From assembly GCF_900074915.1 (NCBI RefSeq), contig NZ_LT222319.1, positions 5,077,501-5,141,500 of the forward strand: a stretch of 64,000 bases of DNA, read 5' to 3'. Origin of the DNA: Pseudomonas cerasi (GTDB taxonomy: Bacteria; Pseudomonadota; Gammaproteobacteria; Pseudomonadales; Pseudomonadaceae). Below are positions 34,932 through 43,541 of this stretch, piece after piece. Below the pieces are notes generated by a model. The model saw only the letters and a program-made list of their open reading frames with translations, was not told where the DNA came from and searched no databases. The translations under genes were made by a program, and so were the position numbers. Each line of letters starts with the position of its first letter. The first letter of the stretch is position 1.

Positions 34932-36209
34932 CTAACGCTCCAGAATTGCCGTCACGCCCTGGCCGCCTGCGGCACAGATCGAGATCAGGCCACGTCCGCT
35001 GCCTGCCGCATCCAGCAGCTTGGCCAGGTTGGCGACGATGCGGCCTCCGGTTGCGGCGAACGGGTGGCCGGCAGCCAGTGAGCTGCCCTTGACGTTCAGT
35101 TTGCTGCGATCAATAGACCCCAACGGCGCATCCAGCCCCAGACGGGTCTTGCAGTAATCGGCGTCTTCCCAGGCCTTGAGGGTGCACAGCACCTGCGCGG
35201 CGAAGGCTTCGTGAATTTCGTAGTAATCGAAGTCCTGAAGGGTCAGGCCATTGCGGGCCAGCAGACGCGGAACGGCGTAGACCGGTGCCATCAGCAGCCC
35301 TTCTGCTCCGTTGACGAAGTCCACCGCCGCAGCTTCGCCATCGCGCCAATAGGCCAGCACCGGCAGGTCCCGCTCGCGAGCCCATTCCTCGCTGGCCAGC
35401 AACACCACCGATGCGCCATCGGTCAGCGGTGTCGAATTGCCCGCCGACAAGGTGCCCTTGGCGCTGCGCTCGAACGCGGGCTTGAGGCTGGCCAGTTTTT
35501 CAAGCGTCAGGTCCGGACGCAGGTTGTTGTCACGGATCAGCCCCAGATACGGCGTCATCAGATCATCCTGCCAGCCCTCGGCGTAGGCTGCCGCCATTTT
35601 CAGATGGCTCTCGAGCGCCAGTTGATCCTGCGGCCCGCGCTCTATGCCCCAGGTCTGCGCCATCAGCTCGCAATGTTGACCCATCGACAAGCGTGTACGT
35701 GGCTCGCCGTTACGCGGCAGCTCCGGTTTGAGGTGGTGTGGACGCAACTGCATCAGGGCCTTGAGCTTGTCACCGGGCGTCTTGCTGCGGTTTACCTGCA
35801 GCAGGATTTTGCGCAGCCCCTCGTTGACGCCGATCGGTGCATCGGACGTGGTGTCCACGCCGCCGGCAATGCCGCACTCGATCTGCCCCAGAGCGATCTT
35901 GTTGGCCACCAGCAACGCCGCTTCCAGCCCCGTACCGCACGCTTGCTGAATGTCGTAGGCCGGGGTCTGTGCCGAGAGCCGCGAGCCGAGCACGCATTCG
36001 CGGGTCAGGTTGAAGTCTCTGGAGTGCTTGAGCACCGCGCCCGTCACCACCTCGCCCATGCGCAGCCCGTGCAGATTGAAGCGCTCGATCAGCCCTTCCA
36101 GAGCAGCCGTGAGCATGTCCTGATTGCTGGCCGTGGCGTAAGGGCCATTGGAGCGCGCGAACGGAATGCGGTTACCGCCGACGATGGCGACCCGACGAGG
36201 ATGCGTCAT
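34932..36209 (-). CDS. acetyl-CoA C-acyltransferase (thiolase, FadI-like)
   Basis: A 425-residue thiolase. Catalytic motifs in order: IQQACGTGLEAAL with the nucleophile Cys near residue 92, YYEIHEAFAAQVL with the catalytic His near 345 and ISICAAGGQGVTAILE with the second Cys near 412. The length and HPFAATGGRIV region fit FadI. The ATG at 36209 (MTHPRRVAIVGGNRIPF) is preferred over the ORF start at 36263. It is divergent from a FabG4-type reductase and a MaoC-type hydratase, so the three supply thiolysis, 3-ketoacyl reduction and hydration of an acyl-CoA chain. Confidence 0.9.
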   Translation of the reverse strand: MTHPRRVAIVGGNRIPFARSNGPYATASNQDMLTAALEGLIERFNLHGLRMGEVVTGAVLKHSRDFNLTRECVLGSRLSAQTPAYDIQQACGTGLEAALLVANKIALGQIECGIAGGVDTTSDAPIGVNEGLRKILLQVNRSKTPGDKLKALMQLRPHHLKPELPRNGEPRTRLSMGQHCELMAQTWGIERGPQDQLALESHLKMAAAYAEGWQDDLMTPYLGLIRDNNLRPDLTLEKLASLKPAFERSAKGTLSAGNSTPLTDGASVVLLASEEWARERDLPVLAYWRDGEAAAVDFVNGAEGLLMAPVYAVPRLLARNGLTLQDFDYYEIHEAFAAQVLCTLKAWEDADYCKTRLGLDAPLGSIDRSKLNVKGSSLAAGHPFAATGGRIVANLAKLLDAAGSGRGLISICAAGGQGVTAILER

Positions 36210-36317
36210 GGAAAACTCCCTTTCTTCAAGCGAATGAATGAGCCGTGCCGATCGCAAGAACAAACGTCATGCCACCGTGGTCCATTCCTTTGAACCCCGA
36301 CTTCAGGAGAGTGTTCC

Positions 36318-37673
36318 ATGCCGTCAGATCGCTACATTGATTTCGCCAACTCCGACATGGGTCGGCGCCTGGTGAAGGCCACCGGTCTGCCCGCCCCCAC
36401 TCACCTGGAGCGCTGGCAGGCCGGACGTCTGCGGCCCGTCGAAGGGACGCTGCTGATCAGCGCCGGGCCGCTGGGGGATCAGGTCCGCCAGTTCGCCAGC
36501 CGCCTGACCGACTCGCTGTACAGTTTCGGCAGCGAGATGCCCGGCGCCACGACGTGGGTGTCCAACCAGGGGCCGCGCCTGAAAGCAGTCGTGTTCGACG
36601 CCAGCCAGATCCTGCGCACCGAGCAGCTCAGGCAGTTGCGGGACTTCTTTCAGCCGCTGCTGCGCAATCTCGATCACTGCGCACATGTGGTCATTCTCGG
36701 TAAATCCCCCGAGACACTCGCTGATCCGCTGGCCGCCAGCACTCAACAGGCCATCGAAGGTTTCAGCCGCTCACTGGCCAAGGAAGTGCGCAACGGCGCC
36801 ACGGTCAAACTGCTGCAAGTGGATGACGACGCGCAGGATCAACTGGAGGGCGCCCTGCGCTTTTTCCTCACGCCCAAGGCTGCGTTCATCTCCGGCCAGT
36901 TTGTCCACCTGAGTGCCTGCCCGAGCAAGGTGCAGGACTGGACCCGCCCGCTGGCCGGGCGCAAGGCAGTGGTAACGGGCGCTGCACGCGGCATTGGCGC
37001 GTCTATAGCCGAAACCCTGACACGTGATGGTGCGCAGGTCATTCTGCTGGATGTACCGCAGACCAAAAACGAGCTGGAGGCACTGGCCTCGCGGCTTGGC
37101 GGTCAGGCTCTGGCGCTGGATATCTGCTCGGCGGATGCTCCGGCACAGTTGCTCGAACACCTGCCCGATGGCGTCGACATACTGGTGCACAACGCCGGCA
37201 TCACGCGCGACAAGACGCTGGTCAACATGCCGGAAGATTTCTGGGACTCGGTACTGGCGGTCAACCTCAATGCGCCGCAAGTGCTGACTCAAGTGCTGCT
37301 CGACGCGGGCGCCTTGAAGGACAACGCCCGCATCGTGCTCATGGCCTCGATCAGCGGTATCGCCGGTAATCGCGGGCAAACCAACTACACCACCAGCAAG
37401 GCCGGTCTGATCGGTTTTGCACGGGCCATGGCCCCCGGACTCAAGTCACGCGGCATCAGCATCAACGCCGTCGCGCCGGGCTTCATCGAAACGAAAATGA
37501 CCGCGCACATGCCGTTCACCCTGCGTGAAGCCGGGCGGCGCATGAGTTCGCTGGGTCAGGGCGGCTCGCCACAGGACGTTGCCGAAGCAGTGGCGTGGTT
37601 CAGCCAACCGGGCAGCGGCGCGGTGAGCGGTCAGGTTCTACGTGTATGTGGTCAAAACGTGATCGGGGCTTAA
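36318..37673 (+). CDS. FabG4-type high-molecular-weight 3-oxoacyl reductase
   Basis: A 451-residue protein of the HMwFabG/FabG4 class, about 200 residues longer than FabG. The N-terminal flavodoxin-like half (residues 1-205) is nearly catalytically dead; the C-terminal SDR half has TGAARGIGASIAETL near 218, HNAGITRDKTL near 290 and YTTSKAGLIGFARAMAPG (Tyr-x-x-x-Lys) near 357. AGGAGAG precedes the ATG. It sits with a thiolase and a MaoC hydratase, so reduction of 3-ketoacyl-CoA to 3-hydroxyacyl-CoA, perhaps NADH-dependent as in mycobacterial FabG4, is likely. Confidence 0.87.
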   Translation: MPSDRYIDFANSDMGRRLVKATGLPAPTHLERWQAGRLRPVEGTLLISAGPLGDQVRQFASRLTDSLYSFGSEMPGATTWVSNQGPRLKAVVFDASQILRTEQLRQLRDFFQPLLRNLDHCAHVVILGKSPETLADPLAASTQQAIEGFSRSLAKEVRNGATVKLLQVDDDAQDQLEGALRFFLTPKAAFISGQFVHLSACPSKVQDWTRPLAGRKAVVTGAARGIGASIAETLTRDGAQVILLDVPQTKNELEALASRLGGQALALDICSADAPAQLLEHLPDGVDILVHNAGITRDKTLVNMPEDFWDSVLAVNLNAPQVLTQVLLDAGALKDNARIVLMASISGIAGNRGQTNYTTSKAGLIGFARAMAPGLKSRGISINAVAPGFIETKMTAHMPFTLREAGRRMSSLGQGGSPQDVAEAVAWFSQPGSGAVSGQVLRVCGQNVIGA

Positions 37674-37700
37674 GCACCCGCATCGAATTCAAGGAGATGG

Positions 37701-38561
37701 ATGATGACGGCTCACTGGCGCTACCTCAATTCCCTGCAGCCCCTGTCCAACCTGTTCATCCAGGCTGCGCTCAGGCGCAAGGTCACCGGGATGCAGCTAC
37801 CCGATCTGGGCTTGCGCAGCTGGATCGCGGTCGATACCGATAAGCTCGAGGCATACCGCAAGGTCTGCGGCTTCGAAGAAAGCAGCCTGCTGCCTCCGAC
37901 CTACCCGCATGTGCTGGCGTTTCCGCTGCAAATGCAATTGATGACCTCCGAGGACTTTCCATTCCCGCTGCTGGGGTTGATTCACCTCGCCAATCGCACC
38001 CGCACGCATCGTCCACTGGGCGGTGTGAGCCAGTTGTACATCAGCGTACAGGCCACTGATCTGCGCCCGCACGCCAAGGGCGCGACGTTCACCCTGGTCA
38101 CTCAGGCCGAAGACGGCATGGGGCTGTTGTGGGAAGAAGAAAGCACCATGCTGTGCACCGCCGTGCACCTGGAAGACAGCCCTGTGAGCTATCCCGAAGC
38201 CGCGCCGCTACCGCTCAGCGAGCTGCAAGGCTGGCGGGCGACGGCGCAAATAGGCCGCGAATATGCCAAGGTGTCGGGCGACTACAACCCGATTCACCTC
38301 AGCGCCCCCAGCGCCAGGCTGTTCGGTTTTCCACGCGCCATCGCCCACGGCATGTGGCTCAAGGCCCGTGCGCTCGCGGCGCTGGGCGAGCATTTGCCGG
38401 CCTCGAATGTCGAGATCAGCGTGCAGTTCCAGAAGCCTGTACGCCTGCCTGCCGACGTGACGCTGTCGACCAGTGCCGCCGGCTCGCATGGCCAGTTCCG
38501 TGTCGAAGGCCAGGAGGGCATCGTGCATATGGTCGGTAGCTGGCAGCCTGTCAGCGAGTGA
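37701..38561 (+). CDS. MaoC-like acyl-CoA dehydratase
   Basis: A 286-residue double-hotdog protein. The C-terminal MaoC/R-hydratase domain has the hydratase motif YAKVSGDYNPIHLS...RLFGFPRAIAHGMW (Asp and His catalytic pair) near residues 195-225. The N-terminal hotdog half is diverged. It follows the FabG4 gene by 27 bp with an AAGGAG site, so it is co-transcribed. It probably interconverts (R)-3-hydroxyacyl-CoA and enoyl-CoA. Confidence 0.86.
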   Translation: MMTAHWRYLNSLQPLSNLFIQAALRRKVTGMQLPDLGLRSWIAVDTDKLEAYRKVCGFEESSLLPPTYPHVLAFPLQMQLMTSEDFPFPLLGLIHLANRTRTHRPLGGVSQLYISVQATDLRPHAKGATFTLVTQAEDGMGLLWEEESTMLCTAVHLEDSPVSYPEAAPLPLSELQGWRATAQIGREYAKVSGDYNPIHLSAPSARLFGFPRAIAHGMWLKARALAALGEHLPASNVEISVQFQKPVRLPADVTLSTSAAGSHGQFRVEGQEGIVHMVGSWQPVSE

Positions 38562-38682
38562 CGCACAGCCGGATGAACACCTCTGACGGGAGCATTGCTC
38601 CCATCAACGGCTGAACAAACCTCAACGCCCACTTGCCTGGCGAACCGTTCCCCCTGAAGCTATGCGTCTTCAGGAGAACACG

Positions 38683-38988
38683 ATGAACCTCGACGAGTTG
38701 ACCCAACGCCTGCACCGCATCCGCGACCAGAATGACTGGAAGCCATTTCACAGCCCGAAAAACCTGGCCATGGCCGCCAGTGTGGAGATGGCCGAGCTGG
38801 TGGAAATATTCCAATGGCTGCGCGAAGACCAGTCCCGCGAGCTGCCTGCCGAACAGTTGGAGCACGCCGGCCAGGAAGTCGGCGACATCGTCCTCTACCT
38901 GTTGCTGCTGTGCAGCGAACTGGGGCTGGACATGGACACGGTGGTGCGTAACAAGCTGGCTGACAGCGAGCGGAGATTTGCCAAGTGA
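38683..38988 (+). CDS. MazG-like nucleotide pyrophosphohydrolase
   Basis: A 101-residue all-alpha NTP-PPase of the MazG-like/RS21-C6 type. The metal-binding pattern MAASVEMAELVEIFQWL (E-x-x-E-like) and EVGDIVLYLLLLCSELG (E-x-x-D) are both visible. It hydrolyses noncanonical (d)NTPs to the monophosphate. AGGAGA precedes the ATG at 38683; the ORF opens at 38662. Its TGA overlaps the GTG start of the next gene (cmoM). Confidence 0.86.
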   Translation: MNLDELTQRLHRIRDQNDWKPFHSPKNLAMAASVEMAELVEIFQWLREDQSRELPAEQLEHAGQEVGDIVLYLLLLCSELGLDMDTVVRNKLADSERRFAK

Positions 38989-39734
38989 GTGATCGGCATT
39001 TCGACCAGTTGGCGACCCGCTTTGCGGAAAAGATCTATGGCGGTGCCAAGGGAGCCATTCGTCTGGCGGTGCTGCAGGCCGACCTGACCGAGACCCTGCC
39101 CGCACGACCGCTTCGTGTACTGGATATCGGCGCCGGGCTGGGACACATGTCACTGTGGCTGGCCGAACAGGGTCATCAGGTAACCCTGGCCGAACCCGCC
39201 GAGCCGATGCTCGAAGGCGCACGTCAGCGCTTCGCCGATGCCGGACAGACGGCAACCTTCATTCAGGCTCCGTGGCAGGCGCTGCCGGAGTTACTGAGCG
39301 ACACTTATGATCTGGTGCTGTGCCACGCGGTGCTGGAATGGCTGGCCGAGCCGCATACCATCCTCCCGGTGCTACGCCAGCTGACCAGGGACGATGGCTG
39401 GCTGTCACTGGCGTTTTACAACCGCGATGCGTTGATCTATCGCAACCTGTTGAAGGGCCATTTCCGCAAGATGCGCAAGAATGACATGGCCGGGGAAAAA
39501 CAGAGCCTGACGCCTCAGCAACCGCTCGACCCCCGGGAACTGGCGACGCAACTTGAAGGCCTGTGGCAAGTCGAAACCCGTAGCGGGGTGCGGGTATTTC
39601 ACGATTACATGCCGGTTGAATTCCAGGCTCGGGCCGAGCTGACGGATCTGCTGGAAATGGAACTGGCGCATCGGCGTCATCCAGCCTTTGCCGGGCTGGG
39701 TCGATACCTTCACTGGATGTGCCGTCCGGCCTGA
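38985..39734 (+). CDS. cmoM: tRNA 5-carboxymethoxyuridine methyltransferase CmoM
   Basis: A 249-residue SAM-dependent methyltransferase. Motif I is VLDIGAGLGHMSLWLAEQGH near residue 45, and LVLCHAVLEWLAEP near residue 110 and TRSGVRVFHDYMP near 205 match E. coli CmoM (SmtA), which methylates cmo5U34 to mcmo5U34 in tRNA. The start is GTG at 38985, overlapping the mazG-like stop (GTGA), showing translational coupling. Confidence 0.86.
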   Translation: MSDRHFDQLATRFAEKIYGGAKGAIRLAVLQADLTETLPARPLRVLDIGAGLGHMSLWLAEQGHQVTLAEPAEPMLEGARQRFADAGQTATFIQAPWQALPELLSDTYDLVLCHAVLEWLAEPHTILPVLRQLTRDDGWLSLAFYNRDALIYRNLLKGHFRKMRKNDMAGEKQSLTPQQPLDPRELATQLEGLWQVETRSGVRVFHDYMPVEFQARAELTDLLEMELAHRRHPAFAGLGRYLHWMCRPA

Positions 39735-39753
39735 CATCACTGCGGAGCCCACC

Positions 39754-40392
39754 ATGAAACACCGTTCTGCCTTGTTTGCCGTGCTGCTGGGGACCAGTCT
39801 GTTCGGGATCAGCGCCTGCCAGAGCGACAACCCGTATGTCGCCAGCTCTCTGCCCATGCCGCCCGCTCCTGCGCAGGCGGCAAGGACGCTGGACATTAGC
39901 GCCTACCCTGCGCCGCCGCGGGACTATGGGCGTTATCGGTCCTGGGGCTGGCTCAACGGCCAGCTGCCGCCCGGTACGGCGTGGGTGGATTCGGCGCAGG
40001 TGGTCGAAGCCGTGAGCAACGGTCTGGACCAGCGTGGTTTGCGACCGGCTCGCGGCAATCAGCCGGCAGACTTGTACGTCACTGCCACGACCCGCCAGGA
40101 AACCCGGCTGCGTCAGGTGCGTGAAGATTACGATCCCTACTATGGGCGCGGCATGGGCTATGGCCGCTACGATGGCTACCGGCCCGGTTACGGCGGCTAC
40201 GCCAGCGTGCCGGTGGTACGCACCTATCAGGAAAAGGTCATGGTGGTGCAGATCAACCTGATCGACGCGCGCAGCAACCAGCCGGTATGGAGCGCCAGCG
40301 CCGATGCGCGCGCCAGCAATAATCTGGCCGACCGCAGCAGTGCGTTGCGCCAGGCCGTGCAACAGGCTCTGGCGGCCTACCCGCCTTCGTAA
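39754..40392 (+). CDS. DUF4136-family lipoprotein, first of a tandem pair
   Basis: A 212-residue lipoprotein: signal sequence with lipobox ISAC and lipidated Cys22. The DUF4136 pattern is present as YGRYRSWGWLNG near the start of the mature domain, DQRGLRPARGNQPADLYV and VVQINLIDARSNQPVWSASADAR. A Gly/Tyr-rich insert (GRGMGYGRYDGYRPGYGGY) interrupts the middle. The next gene is a shorter paralogue. Probably an outer-membrane-anchored periplasmic protein of unknown function. Confidence 0.85.
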   Translation: MKHRSALFAVLLGTSLFGISACQSDNPYVASSLPMPPAPAQAARTLDISAYPAPPRDYGRYRSWGWLNGQLPPGTAWVDSAQVVEAVSNGLDQRGLRPARGNQPADLYVTATTRQETRLRQVREDYDPYYGRGMGYGRYDGYRPGYGGYASVPVVRTYQEKVMVVQINLIDARSNQPVWSASADARASNNLADRSSALRQAVQQALAAYPPS

Positions 40393-40410
40393 CCCTTTCG
40401 GAGAACTGCC

Positions 40411-40977
40411 ATGTTTCGCCGTATCGTTCTGCTGACCTGTGCCGTGCTGCTGACGGCCTGTCAGAGCAACTCGATCAATCGCGACTTCGATGCCCAGCGG
40501 GATTTCGGCGGCTATCGCAGCTGGAGCTGGAAGGAGCCCGCCGTTCAGTATCAGCCTGACAATGATCCGCGGCTCAAGAGCGACCTGACCGAGCAGCGCC
40601 TTCGCCAGTCGATCGGCGACCAGCTGGACCAGCGCGGTCTGCGCATGGCAACAGCCGGTGCCCGGCCGGATTTGAAAGTGCAGGCCTGGCTGATTGTCGA
40701 AAACCGTCAGCAGACGGTCAGCACCAACTATGGCGGGGGCTGGAACCCCTGGGGTGGTTATGGCTACTGGAACGGGCCGATGAACACCGAAACCCGCAGC
40801 GTCGACTACAAGGTCGGCACCGTGCAGATCGATATGTTCGACGGCAAGGACGGCAAACTGGTCTGGCGTGGAAGCACCGAGCGCATTCTCAACGACAATG
40901 CCGGCAGCCCGTCCGAACGCGATCAGGCCATGCGCACCACGGTGGCGAAAATTCTGGAGCAGTATCCACCGCGCTAA
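40411..40977 (+). CDS. DUF4136-family lipoprotein, second of a tandem pair
   Basis: 188 residues with lipobox LTAC and Cys17. FGGYRSWSWKEP, LDQRGLRMATAGARPDLKV and VQIDMFDGKDGKLVWRGSTER align with the upstream paralogue. The central Gly-rich insert (NYGGGWNPWGGYGYW) is shorter and Trp-rich. CGGAGA precedes the ATG, 18 bp after the first copy. Tandem duplication with divergence of the low-complexity insert is evident. Confidence 0.85.
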   Translation: MFRRIVLLTCAVLLTACQSNSINRDFDAQRDFGGYRSWSWKEPAVQYQPDNDPRLKSDLTEQRLRQSIGDQLDQRGLRMATAGARPDLKVQAWLIVENRQQTVSTNYGGGWNPWGGYGYWNGPMNTETRSVDYKVGTVQIDMFDGKDGKLVWRGSTERILNDNAGSPSERDQAMRTTVAKILEQYPPR

Positions 40978-41061
40978 CCGCAACTGACGTGCAGATGCGC
41001 CGCGTCGGCATGGCGTTCCAGACACTTTGCTGCCCTGGGCAATGAACAGCGCGATCCGGGC

Positions 41062-41652
41062 TCAGGCCTGCAGATCGCCCTGCATTTCATCGAGCAATTC
41101 CTGAATCGCGTCGAGACGCTCTTCGGGATCGTCGATTTCCAGCAGTTCCACTTTGTCTTTTTCGGTGAACGGCAGCAGGTAGGCAAGCTGGTTGGACAAC
41201 GCGTATTGCCCACCGGCAGACATGCCCATGTTCAAGGAAGCCACCATCGGATGCTCGGCCAGCGCTTCGAGCAGGGCCACGAGGTCAGCATCTTCCTCCT
41301 GCAACGGGCGCTCCACGGGCTCTTCCAGCCATTCAACCTCGGCCACCAACAGTTGATCGCGCTGAACCTCAGCGGCAACGACGCGGAAGCGACGCCCGCC
41401 GACGACCCGAATGCCCAGCAAGCCGTTCTCCTGCTGCTGAAAATCGGTAACCAGCGCTTCGCAGCCGATCATCGAGTAGCCGCCCGGCACTGGGCCGATT
41501 TCACTTCCCTCGGTGATACACACCACACCGAACCCTTCTCCCTGCTTCATGCAGCGGCCGATCATGTCCAGGTAACGGGCCTCGAACAGCTGCAGATCAA
41601 GCACGCACCCCGGAAACAGCACAGCGTTCAGTGGAAACAATGGCAGCGTCAT
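41062..41652 (-). CDS. Lon substrate-binding (LAN) domain protein
   Basis: A 196-residue protein consisting only of a Lon N-terminal/LON substrate-binding domain. PLFPLNAVLFPGCVLDLQLFEARYLDMIGRCM is diagnostic; VTDFQQQENGLLGIRVVGGRRFRV follows. The AAA+ and protease domains of Lon are absent. Such proteins may be adaptors for protein quality control. It is 14 bp downstream of the lrgB-like gene, on the same strand. Confidence 0.86.
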   Translation of the reverse strand: MTLPLFPLNAVLFPGCVLDLQLFEARYLDMIGRCMKQGEGFGVVCITEGSEIGPVPGGYSMIGCEALVTDFQQQENGLLGIRVVGGRRFRVVAAEVQRDQLLVAEVEWLEEPVERPLQEEDADLVALLEALAEHPMVASLNMGMSAGGQYALSNQLAYLLPFTEKDKVELLEIDDPEERLDAIQELLDEMQGDLQA

Positions 41653-41666
41653 AGAAAAGCCTCCTT

Positions 41667-42383
41667 TTAAATGGCCAGCGACATTGCCAGCGGCAGGAAC
41701 AACGCCGTCGCAACGCCCATCAGACTCATTGCCAACGCAGCAAAAGCCCCCGATTCCTCGCCCTCCTGCAATGCCACGGATGTGCCTACCGCATGTGCAG
41801 TGAGCCCCAGCGCCATGCCTCGGGCAGCAGGATTATCCACCCCGATCAGCGACAGCAGACCGGGGCCGAAAATGGCACCGAATACGCCAGTAATCAACAC
41901 AAAAACCGCCGCCATGGCGGCAACCCCGCCGATCTGCTCGGCGACCAGCATGGCAATGGGCGATGTCACCGACTTCGGTGCCATGGTCATCAGAATCATG
42001 TGGTCGGCACCGAACAGCACCCCGAAGCCCACGCACAGGCCGGTGGCAAACACCCCGCCGACTACCAGCGTAGTCAAGACCGGCCAGAACAACTGTCGGA
42101 TCCGTCGCATATTCAGATAGAGCGGGACCGCCAGCGCGACGGTTGCAGGACCCAGCAGCGTGCCCAGAATCTCGGTGCTTTTGCGGTACTCGGTGTACTC
42201 AAGGTCGCAGAACAGCACGACCCCGATCACCACCACCATCGAGACCAGCACGGGCTGCAGAAACAGCCAGCGGGTTCTTTCATAAGCCGCCATCGCCAGT
42301 TGATAGGCACCCAGGGTGATCGCGATGCCGAAAAGCGGGTGATGAATCACCGACAGCCATGCACCGTGCCAGTCAAGACTCAT
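41667..42383 (-). CDS. LrgB/CidB-family membrane protein
   Basis: A 238-residue inner-membrane protein with about 7-8 helices. ILGTLLGPATVALAVPLYLNMRRI, MAPKSVTSPIAMLVAEQIGG and the C-terminal AVGTSVALQEGEESGAFAALAMSLMG are the LrgB signatures. It starts by 4-bp overlap with the lrgA-like gene. The pair is thought to modulate murein hydrolase export or carry carboxylates such as pyruvate or glycolate; which applies here is unknown. Confidence 0.88.
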   Translation of the reverse strand: MSLDWHGAWLSVIHHPLFGIAITLGAYQLAMAAYERTRWLFLQPVLVSMVVVIGVVLFCDLEYTEYRKSTEILGTLLGPATVALAVPLYLNMRRIRQLFWPVLTTLVVGGVFATGLCVGFGVLFGADHMILMTMAPKSVTSPIAMLVAEQIGGVAAMAAVFVLITGVFGAIFGPGLLSLIGVDNPAARGMALGLTAHAVGTSVALQEGEESGAFAALAMSLMGVATALFLPLAMSLAI

Positions 42384-42742
42384 GGCAACTCCCGGCGCTG
42401 AGCCTGACGCTTGATCAGGGTCTGCATCAGCCAGCCGACGAAGGTCACGGAAATCATCAGCGACAGGGTCAGCGTGCCGAAGATCGCCCAGAAGTCCTCG
42501 GCAATCGCCGACGCGTAAACCATCACCCCGACCGCAGGCGGCACCAGCAGCAACGGCAGATAGCGCAACAGACTGCTGGCAGCAGTGCTGATCGGCTCGC
42601 TGACTTCACCGCGCCACATCAGATAGCCCATTAACAGCACGAGGCCGATGATCGGCCCCGGCAAAATCGACAGAAACAGATGGTTGAGCGCGGTCCCCAG
42701 CAATTGGAACAGCACCAGCCATGTCAAACCCCTTAACAGCAT
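42380..42742 (-). CDS. LrgA/CidA-family holin-like protein
   Basis: A 120-residue protein with four hydrophobic segments, including LRGLTWLVLFQLLGTALNHLF and LPGPIIGLVLLMGYLM. I chose the ATG at 42742 because GGAG lies 7 nt upstream (CTGGAGTCCTC); ATGs at 42787 and further upstream lack such a site. Its stop overlaps the lrgB-like start by 4 bp. It is the small partner of a LrgAB/CidAB-like pair. Confidence 0.85.
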   Translation of the reverse strand: MLLRGLTWLVLFQLLGTALNHLFLSILPGPIIGLVLLMGYLMWRGEVSEPISTAASSLLRYLPLLLVPPAVGVMVYASAIAEDFWAIFGTLTLSLMISVTFVGWLMQTLIKRQAQRRELP

Positions 42743-42945
42743 GAGGACTCCAGCAGATAAACGAACCCGGCGAACGATCGGCGTCATTATAAACACGCTG
42801 CGCCAGAGGTCATGAGTGGGTATTCGCATTGCCGCAGTTGCTTGACCGGGCAACCGCCCTCTGCTGATCTGGTCATTCGCCCGCAGGCATCAGCGGATGC
42901 GGGCAGTGGCAGCTCCATACCCCCTCATCAGACAAGGAGAGCGGC

Positions 42946-43401
42946 ATGCCTTTTGTACCCGTCGAAGAGCTCAAACAATACATCGGCAAGGACGCAGTCT
43001 ATTCAGACTGGCTGACCATCGACCAGCAGCGTATCAACCTGTTCGCCGACGCCACAGGGGATTTCCAGTTCATCCATGTCGACCCGGTCAAAGCAGCGCA
43101 GACCCCGTTCGGCACGACTATCGCACACGGCTTCCTGTCTTTGTCGCTGATCCCCAAGCTCATGGAGGGCATCATGGTACTGCCCGAAGGCTTGAAGATG
43201 GCGGTCAATTACGGGATGGACAGTGTGCGCTTCGTTCAACCGGTGACGGTCAACTCGCGGGTGCGCCTCAAGGTCCAGTTGACCGGCGTAAGCGAGAAAA
43301 AACCCGGTCAGTGGTTGCTCAAGGCAATGGCCACACTGGAGATAGAAGGTCAGGAAAAACCCGCTTTTGTGGCCGAGCCTTTAACGCTGTGTTTCGTATA
43401 A
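42946..43401 (+). CDS. MaoC-family acyl dehydratase, single hotdog domain
   Basis: A 151-residue (R)-enoyl-CoA hydratase-like protein. INLFADATGDFQFIHVDPVKAAQTPFGTTIAHGFLSLSLIPKL contains the catalytic Asp/His hydratase-2 motif. AAGGAGAG upstream marks the start at 42946. It stands alone ahead of a strong hairpin. Role in fatty acid degradation or polyhydroxyalkanoate precursor supply is a guess. Confidence 0.88.
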   Translation: MPFVPVEELKQYIGKDAVYSDWLTIDQQRINLFADATGDFQFIHVDPVKAAQTPFGTTIAHGFLSLSLIPKLMEGIMVLPEGLKMAVNYGMDSVRFVQPVTVNSRVRLKVQLTGVSEKKPGQWLLKAMATLEIEGQEKPAFVAEPLTLCFV

Positions 43402-43414
43402 GGCGTTTAAAACA

Positions 43415-43440
43415 TGAAACAGTCGTAACAGACTGTTTCA
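43415..43440 (+). terminator. perfect hairpin after the MaoC gene
   Basis: TGAAACAGTC and GACTGTTTCA form a 10-bp perfect stem with a 6-nt loop, 14 bp after the stop codon. The 3' half contains a TTT run but lacks a trailing T tract; intrinsic termination is likely but may be inefficient. Confidence 0.6.
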
Positions 43441-43541
43441 TCCCGCTGACCCGCTGCGGCATACTCCCCTGCGGTCGTGCCCCATAACATCTGCTCAAGC
43501 GGAGCCGGGCTCGCCCCTGAATCATTCTTCCGGGATCTCAC

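Noticed and set aside
39259..41025. A 588-codon open frame on the minus strand over cmoM and the DUF4136 genes
   Set aside because: It covers three well-supported plus-strand genes and has no family features.
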